Part shown: in pieces, positions 41,646 to 59,224 of the stretch | Layout: each line of letters begins with the position of its first letter | How positions within the stretch are numbered: position 1 is the first letter of the stretch | DNA from: Enoplosus armatus | Taxonomy: Eukaryota; Chordata; Actinopteri; Centrarchiformes; Enoplosidae | Direction: 5' to 3' | NCBI RefSeq assembly: GCF_043641665.1 | Contig: NC_092193.1 | Location: forward strand, 16,687,501-16,751,500 | Length of the DNA: 64,000 bases | Translations under genes and position numbers: made by a program | The notes under the pieces: model-generated | What the model was told of the DNA's origin: nothing | What the model saw: the letters and a program-made list of their open reading frames with translations, nothing else | Database searches by the model: none

Positions 41646-44600
41646 ATGTCTCAGGCTGACAAAATGAAGGTGAGTCTCGGAAACCAGAAATGACATCTGC
41701 ACAGTATGCAGTAACACCAGATTCCCACTTCTGCTTCAGTGGCTGTCTAATGGCTAAGCAGTAATAGTGATGAGAAAGTAAGCTGTGTGTGTAACATGCC
41801 TTTATTCTCTGAGTTAAAGCTTCATTTTAGGTGATTTGGTTTAGTTATAAATATAAATAAAAAGTCTTCTGCCGTCTTTTAATCCAGTCCAGAGCTTTTC
41901 TTAACAGAGCATTCCCACTCACTTCATTGGGACATTTTGTACTTCCCTGCTTTTCTCACATTATCTTCTGTGTTGCATTGTTGTTGAAAACACAAATGTT
42001 ACTCGTTGAATGCCGGGTCACTGGGGCCTGTGCTCAGCGTGCTGCTCACCATCCTGCTCACCATCCTCATGACTCACTGCTGTGGCTTCATGCGGGTTGA
42101 AAGGCCCAGAGACAGAGCAAGAGCGCCCTGCTTATCAGGCTTATCGGTCATGGCCTTTGCTGGAGGGACGGGGAAGGGAGGGTTTATAAATCTTACAACA
42201 CTGTGTGGCCAAAATGAGCAAACTAAATAAGGAACATGTACCTTTTTTGTATTTGATTTGAAATGGCCACTGTCTAGCATTGCTGTAGGGGACAGTTAAA
42301 TGCTGTCATTGGTCTGACTAGCTCTGTGAAGGAGAGGGCCATAAACACTGGAATGATGGGTGGAAGGTCTTTTGCAAACAGACTGCAGAGAAGTCACTGT
42401 TGCCCTCCTAAATAACCTGGCTGTTTGTGAGCAGATGTCTCCTCAGTGGTTTCTGCTCCAGCACGAATACTTGGCTGTCATGTTATTGCTATAATGATAG
42501 ACAAACAATGCTTAACTCAAACTTGATTTAGATTTGTGACAGAAATTAGTTTTAGCTGAAGTAATAAGCTACGCTATTTCATCTTAAGTTTTAAGTTTCA
42601 CCAAACATGTTTTTCTTAAATTATGACCCTCCTGACTTTGTACTTTCCTTTTTTTTCTACAGCAGGGGCAGTTCACCAACCCTGAGACCCCAGGGTACGT
42701 TGGATTTGCCAACCTGCCTAATCAGGTTCATCGCAAGTCAGTAAAAAAAGGATTTGAGTTTACATTGATGGTGGTAGGTGAGTGTATCATTTCTTTTCTC
42801 AGGCCTTTTTTATTGTTTTGTCCTTTTCTTCTTTTATTTAGTTTGGCAAATGAGTGTATCTCAGTGATAACTACATTCATGTTAGACAGCTAGAGTAAAC
42901 ATGGACATTTTAGGAATGTGTTATGTGTTTTTTGGCTCACGTTTGTATTTGTGATGAATTTATGGTGGGATTTTGGCCATTAGCCTGCACAATATACAAT
43001 TGCTGTCGTATGCTGGTCTTTCTACTTTTACGTTTTACAACTCTTTCACCTCTGTAGCTCCTCTTGTTTGTGTGCTGGGAGTAAGCAAGTTGTTTTGTCT
43101 TTGACCTCGTCCTCAGTAATGCATAGGTGTATTTTAGTGTGCATGAAGGCTTTTGATCAGTAGAAAATGGCAAATGTCACATCAGTGTAGTTGCTCAGCT
43201 GGCGTCAGCAGCAGCGTGAACGCTTAATGTGAACACTGTGACTGTGTGAACCTCCCTGCTTGTTGGTAAGGGGGGAGGGTAGAAGCTCCCCTGAACACTG
43301 CTCATCCTTTTGCTTTAAAATAAACCAGAGAGGAATGTAGCCAGTGGGCCTCGAGGGACTGATTCACACAGAGGACAAGGCCTGCTGGTCCCTCTACTGC
43401 AAGAATACTCATTGAGTGCTTATTTAACCTTCTGTGTGACCTGGCTTCTTAAATACATTAGTGTTTTCCTGCACATTTAGATATCTGCAGTTCTCCTCCA
43501 CAGATAGAAACAATTTACTCACTATGGAAATTCACAATTTCTCCTCGGTATGCATCACTTTGCATGCTGACCTTCATGCTAAAGCCCCCTTTCCACATAA
43601 ACCTGAAACTGTATTGATTTGGATTTTCCATACAAGATGTTCTGGAAAAGTGCCAGTTTAGGATGTAGTAAAGACTCCTGTAAATCTTTTGCCACGGCTC
43701 CGGTGGGAGCCACAGTAACAGCATTCCTGGGTAAAGCACACAAGCTTTAGGTTGTTTATGTCTCAGCATCATTAACTGATTTAAGGAACATAGTTTCTTA
43801 CATATATTTCTTACATTTTGTTCACTGCTGTTGCGAAAGTTAAAGGTAAACTGCTGCTGTAATAGAAAATATGCATACTGCTAGACTAAAACAATGCTGA
43901 ATGGGTCTGCAAAAATCAGTTGAAAGATATTTTTAGTCTGGTACCAGGCTTAACCCTTGTCTTCTCTTGTCACTCAAACTGTTTGCCTTATCGGCATGTG
44001 GTCATAGTAGCCTTACACCTGCTGTTGGTTTATGGAAAATTGTTTAAATTGAGTCCTTTCACCAGGAGTGCAGGAATTTTTAAGATCATACTTGTTTTGC
44101 ATACAGCCAGTTTACAAGGCAGCCAGTCAAGATTTAGTTTAGTTTAGTTAATTCATAATCATACGATATCAGCAGAGACATTCAAATAAGATCAGTCTCA
44201 AAGTCTTCAGTTTACAGTCTCTTGCAGTTTCTCATGTAAAGAGGGAGTCGAGCTAGAAGAGGATATCCAGGTTCTTAGTTCTTGCTGCTGATATTTGTCA
44301 GAGTGAAACTATCCAGTGTAGCACCTGAATGCTGCTGACTGACTCTGAACACTTGCACTCCTTCCTCGGGCACTCGGGTTGTTTAATCAGCCACCTGACA
44401 TAGTTCTGGGAAAGATTTATGCTGAAGTCAGATTTAGTATCATGTATTTGCGTGTGGTGCGCGGACTACTGTGTGTCACAGGCAGATGTCTTGTTTCCTG
44501 CCGCACAGTGAGGATCTCCTTTTGTTCTGTTCATTGAGACTGAACTCTGTATTAGAAGAGGTTTGCACCAACCAGAACCTGACTGTGCTTTAGTCATAGT

Positions 44601-47600
44601 TATTCATCTTCTCATTCTGATGTTGACTGCATGATGATTGTTTCATTTTCCTCTGCTGTCAAAAGGTGAATCTGGACTTGGAAAATCCACCCTGATCAAT
44701 AGCCTATTCCTCACTGACCTTTACCCTGAGAGAGTCATCCCCGGAGCAGCAGGTAACACACACATGCACACACTTGTGTGAAGTGAAATGTGTATTAAAA
44801 GCACATAATCAACAAATTCAGTAAAGCTGGACTGACTGTGTCCTTACATGTTGTCATGAATTCTTGCACTTTTCTTTCTTCTAACAGAAAAGATAGAAAG
44901 GACGGTTCAGATCGAGGCGTCGACAGTAGAAATTGAGGAGCGAGGAGTGAAGCTCCGTCTCACTGTGGTGGATACACCAGGATACGGAGACGCCATCAAC
45001 AGCCAAGACTGGTATGAAATCTTTTTAGGGCGTATGCTGATGAGGAGATGAGGTATTTATAAGTGTAAATGACCCAGTGTCCATCCTGTGATCTTGAACA
45101 GTGATGAGCCACTAAACTTGGACAGTTAAAAAATAGATGTTTGTTCAAAGGACAGCATCTGGGCTTTTGATTTTAGTATTTAGTTGTGTGCTATCAGCAT
45201 GGATGAGTTCTGGTACAGTATACTGTGATACATACTGAATGTTTAATATGACGTATATTTCTCTCATCCAGTTTCAGCACCATCATCAGCTACATTGATG
45301 ACCAGTTTGAGCGCTACCTCCACGACGAAAGCGGTCTAAATCGTAGACACATTGTTGACAATAGAGTTCACTGCTGCTTCTACTTCATCTCCCCTCTGGG
45401 CCACGGGTGAGTCCTGCAATACACTTCTATTTTTCACATTTGTTATGCCCTCTTTTCACTCCTTGCTTTTCCTACTTACTTACTTGAATTTTTTTTGGCC
45501 TCTCTTTGACCCCGTGCCTGTCTGTTTCCTGTCCGACCAGCATGAAACCCCTGGATGTTCAGTTTATGAAGGCCATTCACAATAAGGTCAACGTGGTTCC
45601 CGTCATCGCCAAGGCAGACACGCTCACGCTCAGAGAGAGGGAGAGGCTCAAGCGCAGGGTGAGAACAACAGAGTCACCCATTGTTCACGATCTTTTCCAG
45701 TTCCTGAAATGAACAGTAGCTATCATGTGCTCATGGCCACTGTTGTAGCCATCCAGTGTGTGAAAATACAGTTTGTACCTAAAGTACGACATTGAAACAG
45801 GGCTTTAGATTAAATATGTAAAAGTGTCGAGGCAGACTGGTTTCGATTAACAGAAATGTTGTCTTTCTTAAGACAAAGTCCTGAGTAAAGAGGAAATAAT
45901 AGGTTGTCCTCTACAGTATGTACATAACGGGTAATAAAAGGTGTCTTCTTGATAAGATTCTGGATGAGATCGATGAACATGGTATCAAGATTTACCACCT
46001 TCCCGATGCTGAGTCGGATGAGGATGAGGACTTCAAAGAGCAGACCAGGATCCTCAAGGTAAACTCTCCATTCCCTGCAAAGTGTTGCATCCCTGAATGA
46101 ATATACATTAAAGTCATCCCATTACTGAAGGGATGTGTTTTAAGTGTCATAATTATTTATGTGTGTTTTTGAACTCTCACTACAGACACATGAACTATTC
46201 CTCTTTTCCAGGCTAGCATCCCATTTGCAGTGGTGGGGTCCAACCAGCAGATTGAGGCCAAAGGGAAGAAGGTGAGGGGCCGCCTGTACCCCTGGGGAGT
46301 GGTGGAGGTGGAGAATCCAGAACACAACGATTTCCTCAAGCTGCGGATCATGCTGATGTGAGTGATAGAGGAGGTAGAGGAGGCTAAAACCCACTGCTTT
46401 CCTTATTCTTTAAAATGTTAGCAAAAAGAGTAAGGGGACATTGAGAGTTAGTGACCTGCCATTCTATGTTTATACTGTTTGTTTGCCTACAAATGTGAGC
46501 TAGCTTGAAGAAACTGTGTTTGAAGGCATCCTGGCAAACTAACAATGACATCAAGTCTACCCCTGCCAATAGCTTTTTTTTGTTGGTGTAGCTAATTAGA
46601 AAAGGGATGTAGCCAAGGCAGGAAAGGAGAAAAACATTAGCTGTGTCCCAAATTGATACTAGCTACTAAGCAGTTCTTGTGCACTCCTTAACGAGACAGC
46701 CTCTGTCCATGAGAGGGACAGTGGAGCCAACATCTGTAGTTTTCAAAATCTCTATTTATTGGTTGGTGACTTTTTCCACAACCCCACAGAACCCACATGC
46801 AGGACCTACAGGAAGTGACCCAGGACCTCCACTACGAGAACTTCCGCTCAGATCGCCTCAAACGGGGTGGCAGGTTGTCCTCCCATGGTTACATTCTGCC
46901 TCTGTCTCCTGCGTACGTACTTGTCTGTCAGCTTTGCTTTTCTGCACCTCCCCCACCTCAAACAGCAAACCTCTGATTAGACTTAATCATATATCATATA
47001 TATATCATATATAATGAATACAGCAGTGTTAAATAAAAACACAACACAGAAACGCCATAGTCAGGCACATGCGGACAACAGATGTTAGTGATAAAACATC
47101 CAGAGCTGTGTCTACGGAAGCTGAGTTAGTAGATAGATCATGTACCTCCTGTTATTATTCTGTTGTTGAACTAGTATCATTCTGTAGTACAGTAGCTCTA
47201 ACTCACCGTTTTGCATGTCGACTACATCAGTTAGGCCGTGGCAGCAAGGCAGAGCTGAACTCAGTGCTGTGGGCCGCAGTGGGTTGTGGTTTTACATGGT
47301 TAGTTGGTAGCTAAATGGCATATTTAGTTTGAGTATCTGTAGTGGTTGTAAACAGGATTAATGTGTGTCTCATTTAACATAGTGTGGATATATCATCATT
47401 TAACCCTCAATGTAGACCAAAGAGATTCTTTTAGACTTTCCTCTAAAGCCATCCCAGGATAAGGGAGTGGTTTTACTGCCTCCACATTGCCTCGCCATCT
47501 GTCCATCGATGGCTATCTGGTCTTGATTTGTCCAAATCCCATGAGTGGACTGTTGGAGGTACCGTTTTTTTGTCATTTGGGGGAGGTAACTCTGTTCCCC

Positions 47601-48417
47601 TGACTCTCGCACTTGCTGCTTCTCTCTTGAATCTTACTGCTTTCATCTCTCTGTAGTTATTTGTTGTAGATGCCCACCTTTTCTCTAGTGAGCTGTTCTG
47701 TCTAAACTCCACTAACCCACTGACCCCTTCTTCACCTTCTCAATGTGGCTTTTGTCATGTTTGCTTAATGCTACTTAAAATGGTACAGTGTGCACTCTCA
47801 GGCACGTACACATACAAACACTGACTCAGTGCTTTATAATGCTTTATAAATCATCACACAAAGTGATTTTACATGTATAACCTCTCTGACTGTGCATTTA
47901 ACGATTTTTTTTTGTTAATTGGCATACATTCTGCAGAAATATTAGAGGTTGATTCTGTAGCGTGTAGCATCACAGTAACATCAAAAGTAACTATGGTTGT
48001 GTCACTGATGCAGAAAGGGGCCAGAGCCGGAGGAAATGGACAAGGATATGATCCTGCAGGAGAAGGAGGCTGAGGTGGGACATTTCAGACACTACTGTAC
48101 TTTGGGCTCATTAAAAAGAAATTCTTTTTTTAATTAAATGATTCAGGTTCACAGTTGGTTTCTGTTCAAGTAGTCAATGTGGGACCAGTTTCTAATCAGT
48201 GGTTTATAAGTGGCAGACAAATTTTAAACTAAATTGACACCTATATGTTTCAAAGTCTCAGCTGTCTAAGTGAATGTGCCTTGTTCTTGTTGTCTCCTTG
48301 TCATACATGTTGATGTTCTGTGTTGTACAGTTGAGACGAATGCAGGAGATGATTGCCAAGATGCAGGCCCAGATGCAGAAGCAAGGAGATGGAGAGGGAG
48401 ACGCCCCCCATGCGTGA
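41646..48417 (+). CDS. septin2: Septin-2
   Basis: Filament-forming GTPase of the septin cytoskeleton, acting in cytokinesis, cortex organisation and the base of cilia. Coding exons: 41646-41669, 42663-42777, 44666-44752, 44888-45011, 45272-45406, 45541-45658, 45957-46058, 46212-46357, 46790-46873, 48014-48074 and 48331-48417; 360 residues (human SEPTIN2 361). The G1 P-loop GESGLGKST is at 47-55, G3 DTPG at 104-107 and G4 AKAD at 185-188. The septin unique element is in exons 8-10 ([35 protein letters not shown]). The C-terminus is a short coiled coil (EEMDKDM ... [17 protein letters not shown]). Exon 3 has a tandem acceptor. The donor after exon 10 (AG then GTTGTC) is weak, but the reading frame and similarity resume cleanly at 48014. 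The 3' UTR appears to contain an intron. Convergent with stk25, as SEPTIN2 and STK25 are near each other in human. Confidence 0.95.
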
Positions 48418-48427
48418 AAAGCCTATG

Positions 48428-49142
48428 GTAAGACCAAGACCCATGGATACACTCGACACCCCACTGCATACACTACACTACACTATAGCTGCGTCTCATT
48501 AGTAGTTCCACATCCCCTCATTTACTTCCCCTCAGCCCTTGGTGTTGGGAGGCCACTTGGAGAGCACAGAGAAAGTGGGCGGAGGATTTAAATGGAGCGC
48601 ACTTGCCCTTGTAGTCAGTAGTCACGATGGATCGTGGACTTCACAATAACTACCGAAGCCTTTCAATGAGGTGACGGCATTTCCTTCGTATGGTTGCGTT
48701 ATGTCAGCATTTGGTAAGTAGGCATGCAATTTCAGAAATGTCTCTTGTGAGCTCAGAAAAGCAACATAAATTACATTACAATAGTGGAAATAACTAGTTA
48801 TATTGGGTAAAACTACACAGCTCGTTGACATCATAGCGGAAATGATGAGAAACTGCAGTGCACAGCGGTTGATCTGCAGGCCAAGTTCACTTGAGTTTTC
48901 CAGGGAAATGGAATGACACTTCATTCACATCATGGCTGTGGGGATTCCCGAGTGCAAGTGCAGAGGGGAAGTCGACGAGGGCACGTTGAGCGACTAATGA
49001 AACGCTTCTTATGTTTCCTGAACAGGACACAACTTTGTAACTTAAATACCTAAATGAGACTCGGTTATCTATAGATGTTGGTCCTCTGTGATTTAAGTTG
49101 CAAATGCTAATGTGAAACTTTTTCTTTCCTTTTCCACTGTAG
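48428..49142 (+). other. Probable 3'-UTR intron of septin2
   Basis: A good donor (ATG then GTAAGA) occurs 10 bases after the stop codon, and a good acceptor (TTTCCACTGTAG) ends at 49142. The stop codon is so close to the junction that nonsense-mediated decay would not be expected. A MITE-like element lies inside. Inferred from splice sites only. Confidence 0.5.
48487..49010. mobile_element. MITE-like element in the septin2 3' region
   Basis: The left end AGCTGCGTCTCATTAGTAGT and the right end CGACTAATGAAACGCTTCTT are imperfect inverted repeats (core GCGT-TCATTAGT). They enclose about 520 bp with no coding capacity. The copy is degraded and no target-site duplication was established. Confidence 0.5.
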
Positions 49143-49917
49143 GTGTTTGAGCCACTGCTCGAGTTTGACTAGAGAGAGACGGATGATAGCAGAAAAGGTG
49201 TAAAGGTGTCTGGTTATTGACTCGTACTGCTTGCCACTATTTTTATTCCAATCCTACATGGGATCTGGACTCTTTTTTTTATTTTATACATACAGTAAAG
49301 TATATCCAAACCGTGTTATGTTTATATATTTACGGTTCTATTTTTTCATTTGTTTCATTTTATTAAGCTTTTGCCAGTTACTCAAATGAAGTCACGTGAC
49401 CCACCTGTTGAAATGGTGGCATATATCTTTAATACACACCTATTGGAGATGTTCTGTTACTTTTCCATTTTTTGTTTCCATACTTTTTTTTGCTATTTAG
49501 AAAACCAAAGTATTGCTGCTTGCATTCAGTGCTTTTTAGTCCTAAAACATCTCTAAAAGCACGTGCTAGCCTTCTTTGGGAGTCAACTAGTAGCAGAAAT
49601 AGCTTTTTATGCCATTGTCTCAATATTCTTTTGTCAAGACAGAAAACATGATTTCATATTCCCTCTGGTTATGAAGTGACCACACATGCTTCCCGTTGAA
49701 TGGGGTCCACCCTGCTCAGTGTTAATCATGTTATCCTCCCTGTCTGCATGAAACTCGACTCTCTCTGGTAAAAATTCAGGTGAATCTTGTGTTGGGATCA
49801 GCTTCTCCCTTTTTCCTGTCCAAATCTTATCCATTAGTGCAGTTCTCAGATCAGTGTCTTTTAAGTACGACGGCATTCAAGTGTTGTTGAGCTCCTTTTT
49901 GAGTTTGATATGAATTA

Positions 49918-49923
49918 AATAAA
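49918..49923 (+). terminator. septin2 proximal poly(A) signal
   Basis: AATAAA in the presumed septin2 3' UTR, about 1.5 kb after the stop codon. A second AATAAA at 50313-50318 could be a distal site. Confidence 0.5.
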
Positions 49924-50312
49924 CTGTGACCCTTGACCTCTGACAGTCTTCCTGTAGACCTGACAAATGAAGGACGGACAAATGAGGTGCGACGCCTCTG
50001 TTTGGTGCTTTTTAACTCGACGTAATTACTCCATGTCTCCTCTACTCTTTAAAGTGAAGTCATGTGCCAGGGAGCGTTAACTGTTTTTGTGTTTGCATTG
50101 ATGCAGTGAGATTTAAGAGGTATAAACTTTTACCTGTCCCAACTGCTGAGTACTTTGTGGTTTCCATGACCACAGAGAGTAAAGGTGACCCGATGAGGTC
50201 AGTGTAGCCAACGTTTCCCTCACCAGCCAAGATGTGAGTTCTTGACATTCCTCTTTGTGCTGTTTTTATCCAATATTAAAGTACCAAATATTGTTTTTGA
50301 TGCATATATTGT

Positions 50313-50318
50313 AATAAA
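50313..50318 (+). terminator. septin2 distal poly(A) signal
   Basis: AATAAA followed by T-rich sequence. It would extend the septin2 3' UTR to about 50.34 kb, still about 750 bp short of the convergent stk25 poly(A) signal. Confidence 0.5.
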
Positions 50319-51086
50319 GTTTTATTAAACTTTATTCATCTCTTGTGTGATTTGAGCTTTTTAGTTATCAAGGTTCCTCACTATCCTACAATCACCTTTT
50401 CTGTAGTTACACCGTGCTCTTGATCAAATGGTCGTATCAGAAGAAGGAAAACACACACACACACCAGCTGATGCTTCCTGTTTCCTTTGTGTGTGTGTGT
50501 GTCTTTAATTTCAGTGAGATTAATTGCCTCTGACAGACAAAACCACTACGAACCTGCCCTGACTTAACAGGGCATCAGTAATTACAGTACAGCGTGCTGG
50601 AGAGGTTAATTACCCAAAACCCCAAGCTTACATTCTCTCTTTAGAAAGAAGAGAAAATGAAAACAGTGATACATGATAGTTTAACAATCAGCAAAGGAAA
50701 TAAACAATTAGACATGAATGTAAATGTAAAATTATACATTATTTCTAGTGATATGGATGAATGCTCCACCACTGACCAGCACATAATATGCAGCACCAGA
50801 CTGAGGTAACAGATAGAATGTGAGCATCAAGCAGACACAAAGCAAGATGCTGTTAAATCACACGAGCCAGCTGGTATTTGGATATGATACATAACATAAT
50901 AACCCTGCTGTGGAAATGTAGAAACTGTAATCCATCCTTTCATATTGTGTTGTAGTTGCAGATAGTTCCTTTCTGCAACACATTTCTTTTATCCAAATGA
51001 GTATTCGTGCCAGCGATGCTACATTCCTGCTTGTGAGAATCTGAGTAACACCAAACACTGAAGACAATGGGACATTTTCCATAGAC

Positions 51087-51092
51087 TTTATT
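51087..51092 (-). terminator. stk25 candidate poly(A) signal
   Basis: TTTATT on the plus strand, i.e. AATAAA on the minus strand, about 270 bases beyond the stk25 stop codon. Confidence 0.5.
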
Positions 51093-51362
51093 ATAGTTTT
51101 TTTTCTTCTCAGTCTAACAGGTATACACAACGCTCTAAATGTCATGGCTTTTTTGTCTTAAATACTCTCCGCTCTTAAAGAAAAACTGTAAAAATATTTA
51201 ATTATAACTAATTAAAGGATCTCTTGGGGGACAGGGAAGGGTGCAAAGATACGAGGTGTGGGGGGTGGTGGGTGGGTGTCTTCTGTGGTCCTTATCTGAG
51301 GCATTGGGTGGGTCTGGGAGACAGAAAAGGGGGGCAGGGTTAAGTTACATCCAGCTGGGGTT

Positions 51363-56492
<5,130 letters not shown>

Positions 56493-59224
56493 CCCCGCTG
56501 CAGGTTGGACGGGACAGGGACAGCCACAGCTCTCTCTTTCCGAAGTTATCAAATGGTCCTTTCGGGTTTTTTCCTCCCCTCTTAGCTGTCTAGGAAGCTA
56601 GCTCGGTCGCTAGCCAACTAGATAAACACCCAATCTGCTGGCTTTAACGGGGCTGTCACTCCGCGCTCTGTTTTCGGCCTCCAAGTCCAACGGAGGACTG
56701 AAGAGCCCGGCGAGACAACTAGCTATTGACCGAGAGGCTCCATTTATGTCGGCGGTGATGAACAAGAAGAACAAATGCTCCTTCCGTGTATTAATATTTA
56801 ATTCATTTCAAAGAACGTCTAGCCTGTTGTTCATTTGAAGCTTGAGGAGGACAAAATAATGGCCCAGACGGACTGCGCATGCGCATTGGTTTTGAAGAAG
56901 TTGGAATTGTGGGAGTTGTATTTCTTACCTCTGTTAAGCTGCTCTGTTGAGGTACCGGAACACCTCTTCCACAGACATTCATGACCAACATATACGTTGT
57001 AAATATACATATACATTCAGCATCAATTAATTTATGTTAATGCACTCCCTAAGACATGGTGAATATTTTTGAACAAATGTGTGTTTAATTAGATTGAGCC
57101 ATGATAACTGGCAAACCTGAGGCCAGGTTGTATTTCAGCAGACAGCTATTGGTTGGATTTTGTGCTCCGAAGCAACATATGTTTTGGCTGTGCCTGTATC
57201 TGAGTCTCATCCCATAACAGACTGCAAATGCCCTGCAATCAAGCTAAAATAACACTGATTTAAGCACAATGCACCGTGGATAATGCTAATTGCTGGCGGC
57301 CCATATACATTAGTTATTTATCAGAGCTCTTTTGATGCACCTGAACTGTTTTAGATGTGTGCATGTTTTTATTGAAAATTTGTACTAGCCCAGTAACTGC
57401 CCTCTACCGTGAATTTGTACCTCTAGACATCTTTCTGTTTTACATTATGCAAATGCATGGAGACATCTGCTTTTAGGCTACACACATACCAAAACACTGT
57501 ACATCTTGCTGTTTTAACAAAGCCCCAAGAAAAACTGGTCAAAAACCCAAACTTCAGCACTAGTTCAGACGCAGATGTCCTCTTACTCTGGCACTCTGTA
57601 CATTTACAAGAGGTATAGAACCAAGTGCATGCACATTGTTAGAAGTGTGAAAGAGTGACTAAATATATCCATACAAATCATTAAAAGTCTTATGAAGGAA
57701 ATCCTGTTACTGTACATCTTACTCTCTGCAGTCATGCATGTTTTTTCAGGGTATGTGTTTGGTTAGCTTTTGCATCTTTGTCACACCATCATAATGAAAG
57801 CAGACGGTCAAACAATGATAATTGTAAAATTAATTTACAGTACTTTAACTGTACTCTTGTTGTTACCATTTCCTTAGTGAACCTTTCTCTTATTGAAGTC
57901 AGCCATTGTTTTGTTTGTAGACATCTCATTTAGGTAAAAATGTATTTCTATGATGAAAAAATAATTTTCATATCATAACTATTCTATACATATTCTAAAA
58001 AAAATAATTGTGAAAACTTCTCTCTACAAGTAAGGAAATGTAGCTATTAGTCTGATTATAATGGCTAAATTTAATTACAGCTGGAATAACCACACCAATT
58101 ACCTTCTGTGATGATGGCAAACTAATCTTAATAATAGCTCCGTATCATTTTGTATTAATCACACCAATTACATAAACAACTAATTTGAGTGTGATAATTG
58201 TGCGCGCTTGTTTTAGGACCTGGGTGCCGCCTGCTGGTGCGGCTCGGTTGGACTGACGGGGTAGCTCATAGGCTCCGCCCCGGCGGACACACGGGGCAGC
58301 CAAACTGCTAGCGACTACACACACACACACACACACACACACTAGCTTGCAGTGGTGTGTTGTTCGGTTTCACTTGTCGTTCGTCCCGGTTGAGTCTGGT
58401 AATATTACAAAACGGACAACATTTAGACACATGACATTTTAAACTTCGGTGCCAAAACCATAAAGGTAAGTAGTCATAGAAGCTGAGGCCAAGTGAAGCT
58501 GAAGATATGTCTGGTTAGCCAGCTTGTTACTGCGGTTGTCAACGCACTGCTTAACGTTAGCTAACGTGTTGTAATTAAGATAACATTAGTTAGCAACTGC
58601 GTGTCAGACATGACATACTGGTAACATTAGCTAGACATTAGCTAACATACAGACCAGACATGGAGTCTTATGTGGCTTTTCATTCAGTGACATTGAAACC
58701 ATGTGTCAACAGCAGCTACACCTCATGTCAACGTTATGTAATTCCATGCAACACAACGTGAAATGTTATTTTCTAATATATTATTTATTAGCTTTGGCTG
58801 ATACACTTCGTACCCTCCACCTTCCGGCTTATTTGGTTCGTCTACGGGACATGCCCTTTTACACGGGCCAGACAACATGTTTTGGGTTGTACTCTAAGCC
58901 ACTGAGCCAATTAGCAAGGACTAAAGTCACCATATTTGTCATTTTTAATTAGGCATGATTATGCTGCTTTCAACTATAATCAGGATGGCATTGCATAAAG
59001 GCTGCTTACATTCATATGAGGGAGATGACAAACATCCCTAACTCACAGATATGAGCTTTGATGTCATTATTTCACATTTGACACTCCTGCCTCTGTGATA
59101 GAGCCATCACTGAAGTGTTGTTTTACTGTCTGCATTCTACCTTGCACGCCAGTCTTACCTTTTATCTGTTCAGTATTTGTAAGTGTTTTTCCATTTCCTT
59201 CCATTTGATGTGTCTACAGGCTGA
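56493..59224. other. Divergent stk25/mff promoter region and mff 5' non-coding exon
   Basis: The stk25 5' UTR/promoter occupies about 56493-56750. A non-coding mff first exon probably ends at 58465 (AAAG then GTAAGT) and splices to an acceptor ending at 59219 just before the start codon. A short CA run (58317-58342) sits next to a GC-rich stretch at 58200-58310 that probably is the mff promoter. The middle (57000-58200) is AT-rich with nothing I can name. Confidence 0.5.
58317..58342. repeat. (CA)n microsatellite at the mff promoter
   Basis: Pure CA run of about 26 bp beside the GC-rich putative mff promoter, close to the first-exon donor at 58465. Confidence 0.95.

Noticed and set aside
45506..45712. 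Separate small gene reading [17 protein letters not shown]
   Set aside because: This is septin2 coding exon 7 (45541-45658) read on into the intron, not an independent gene.
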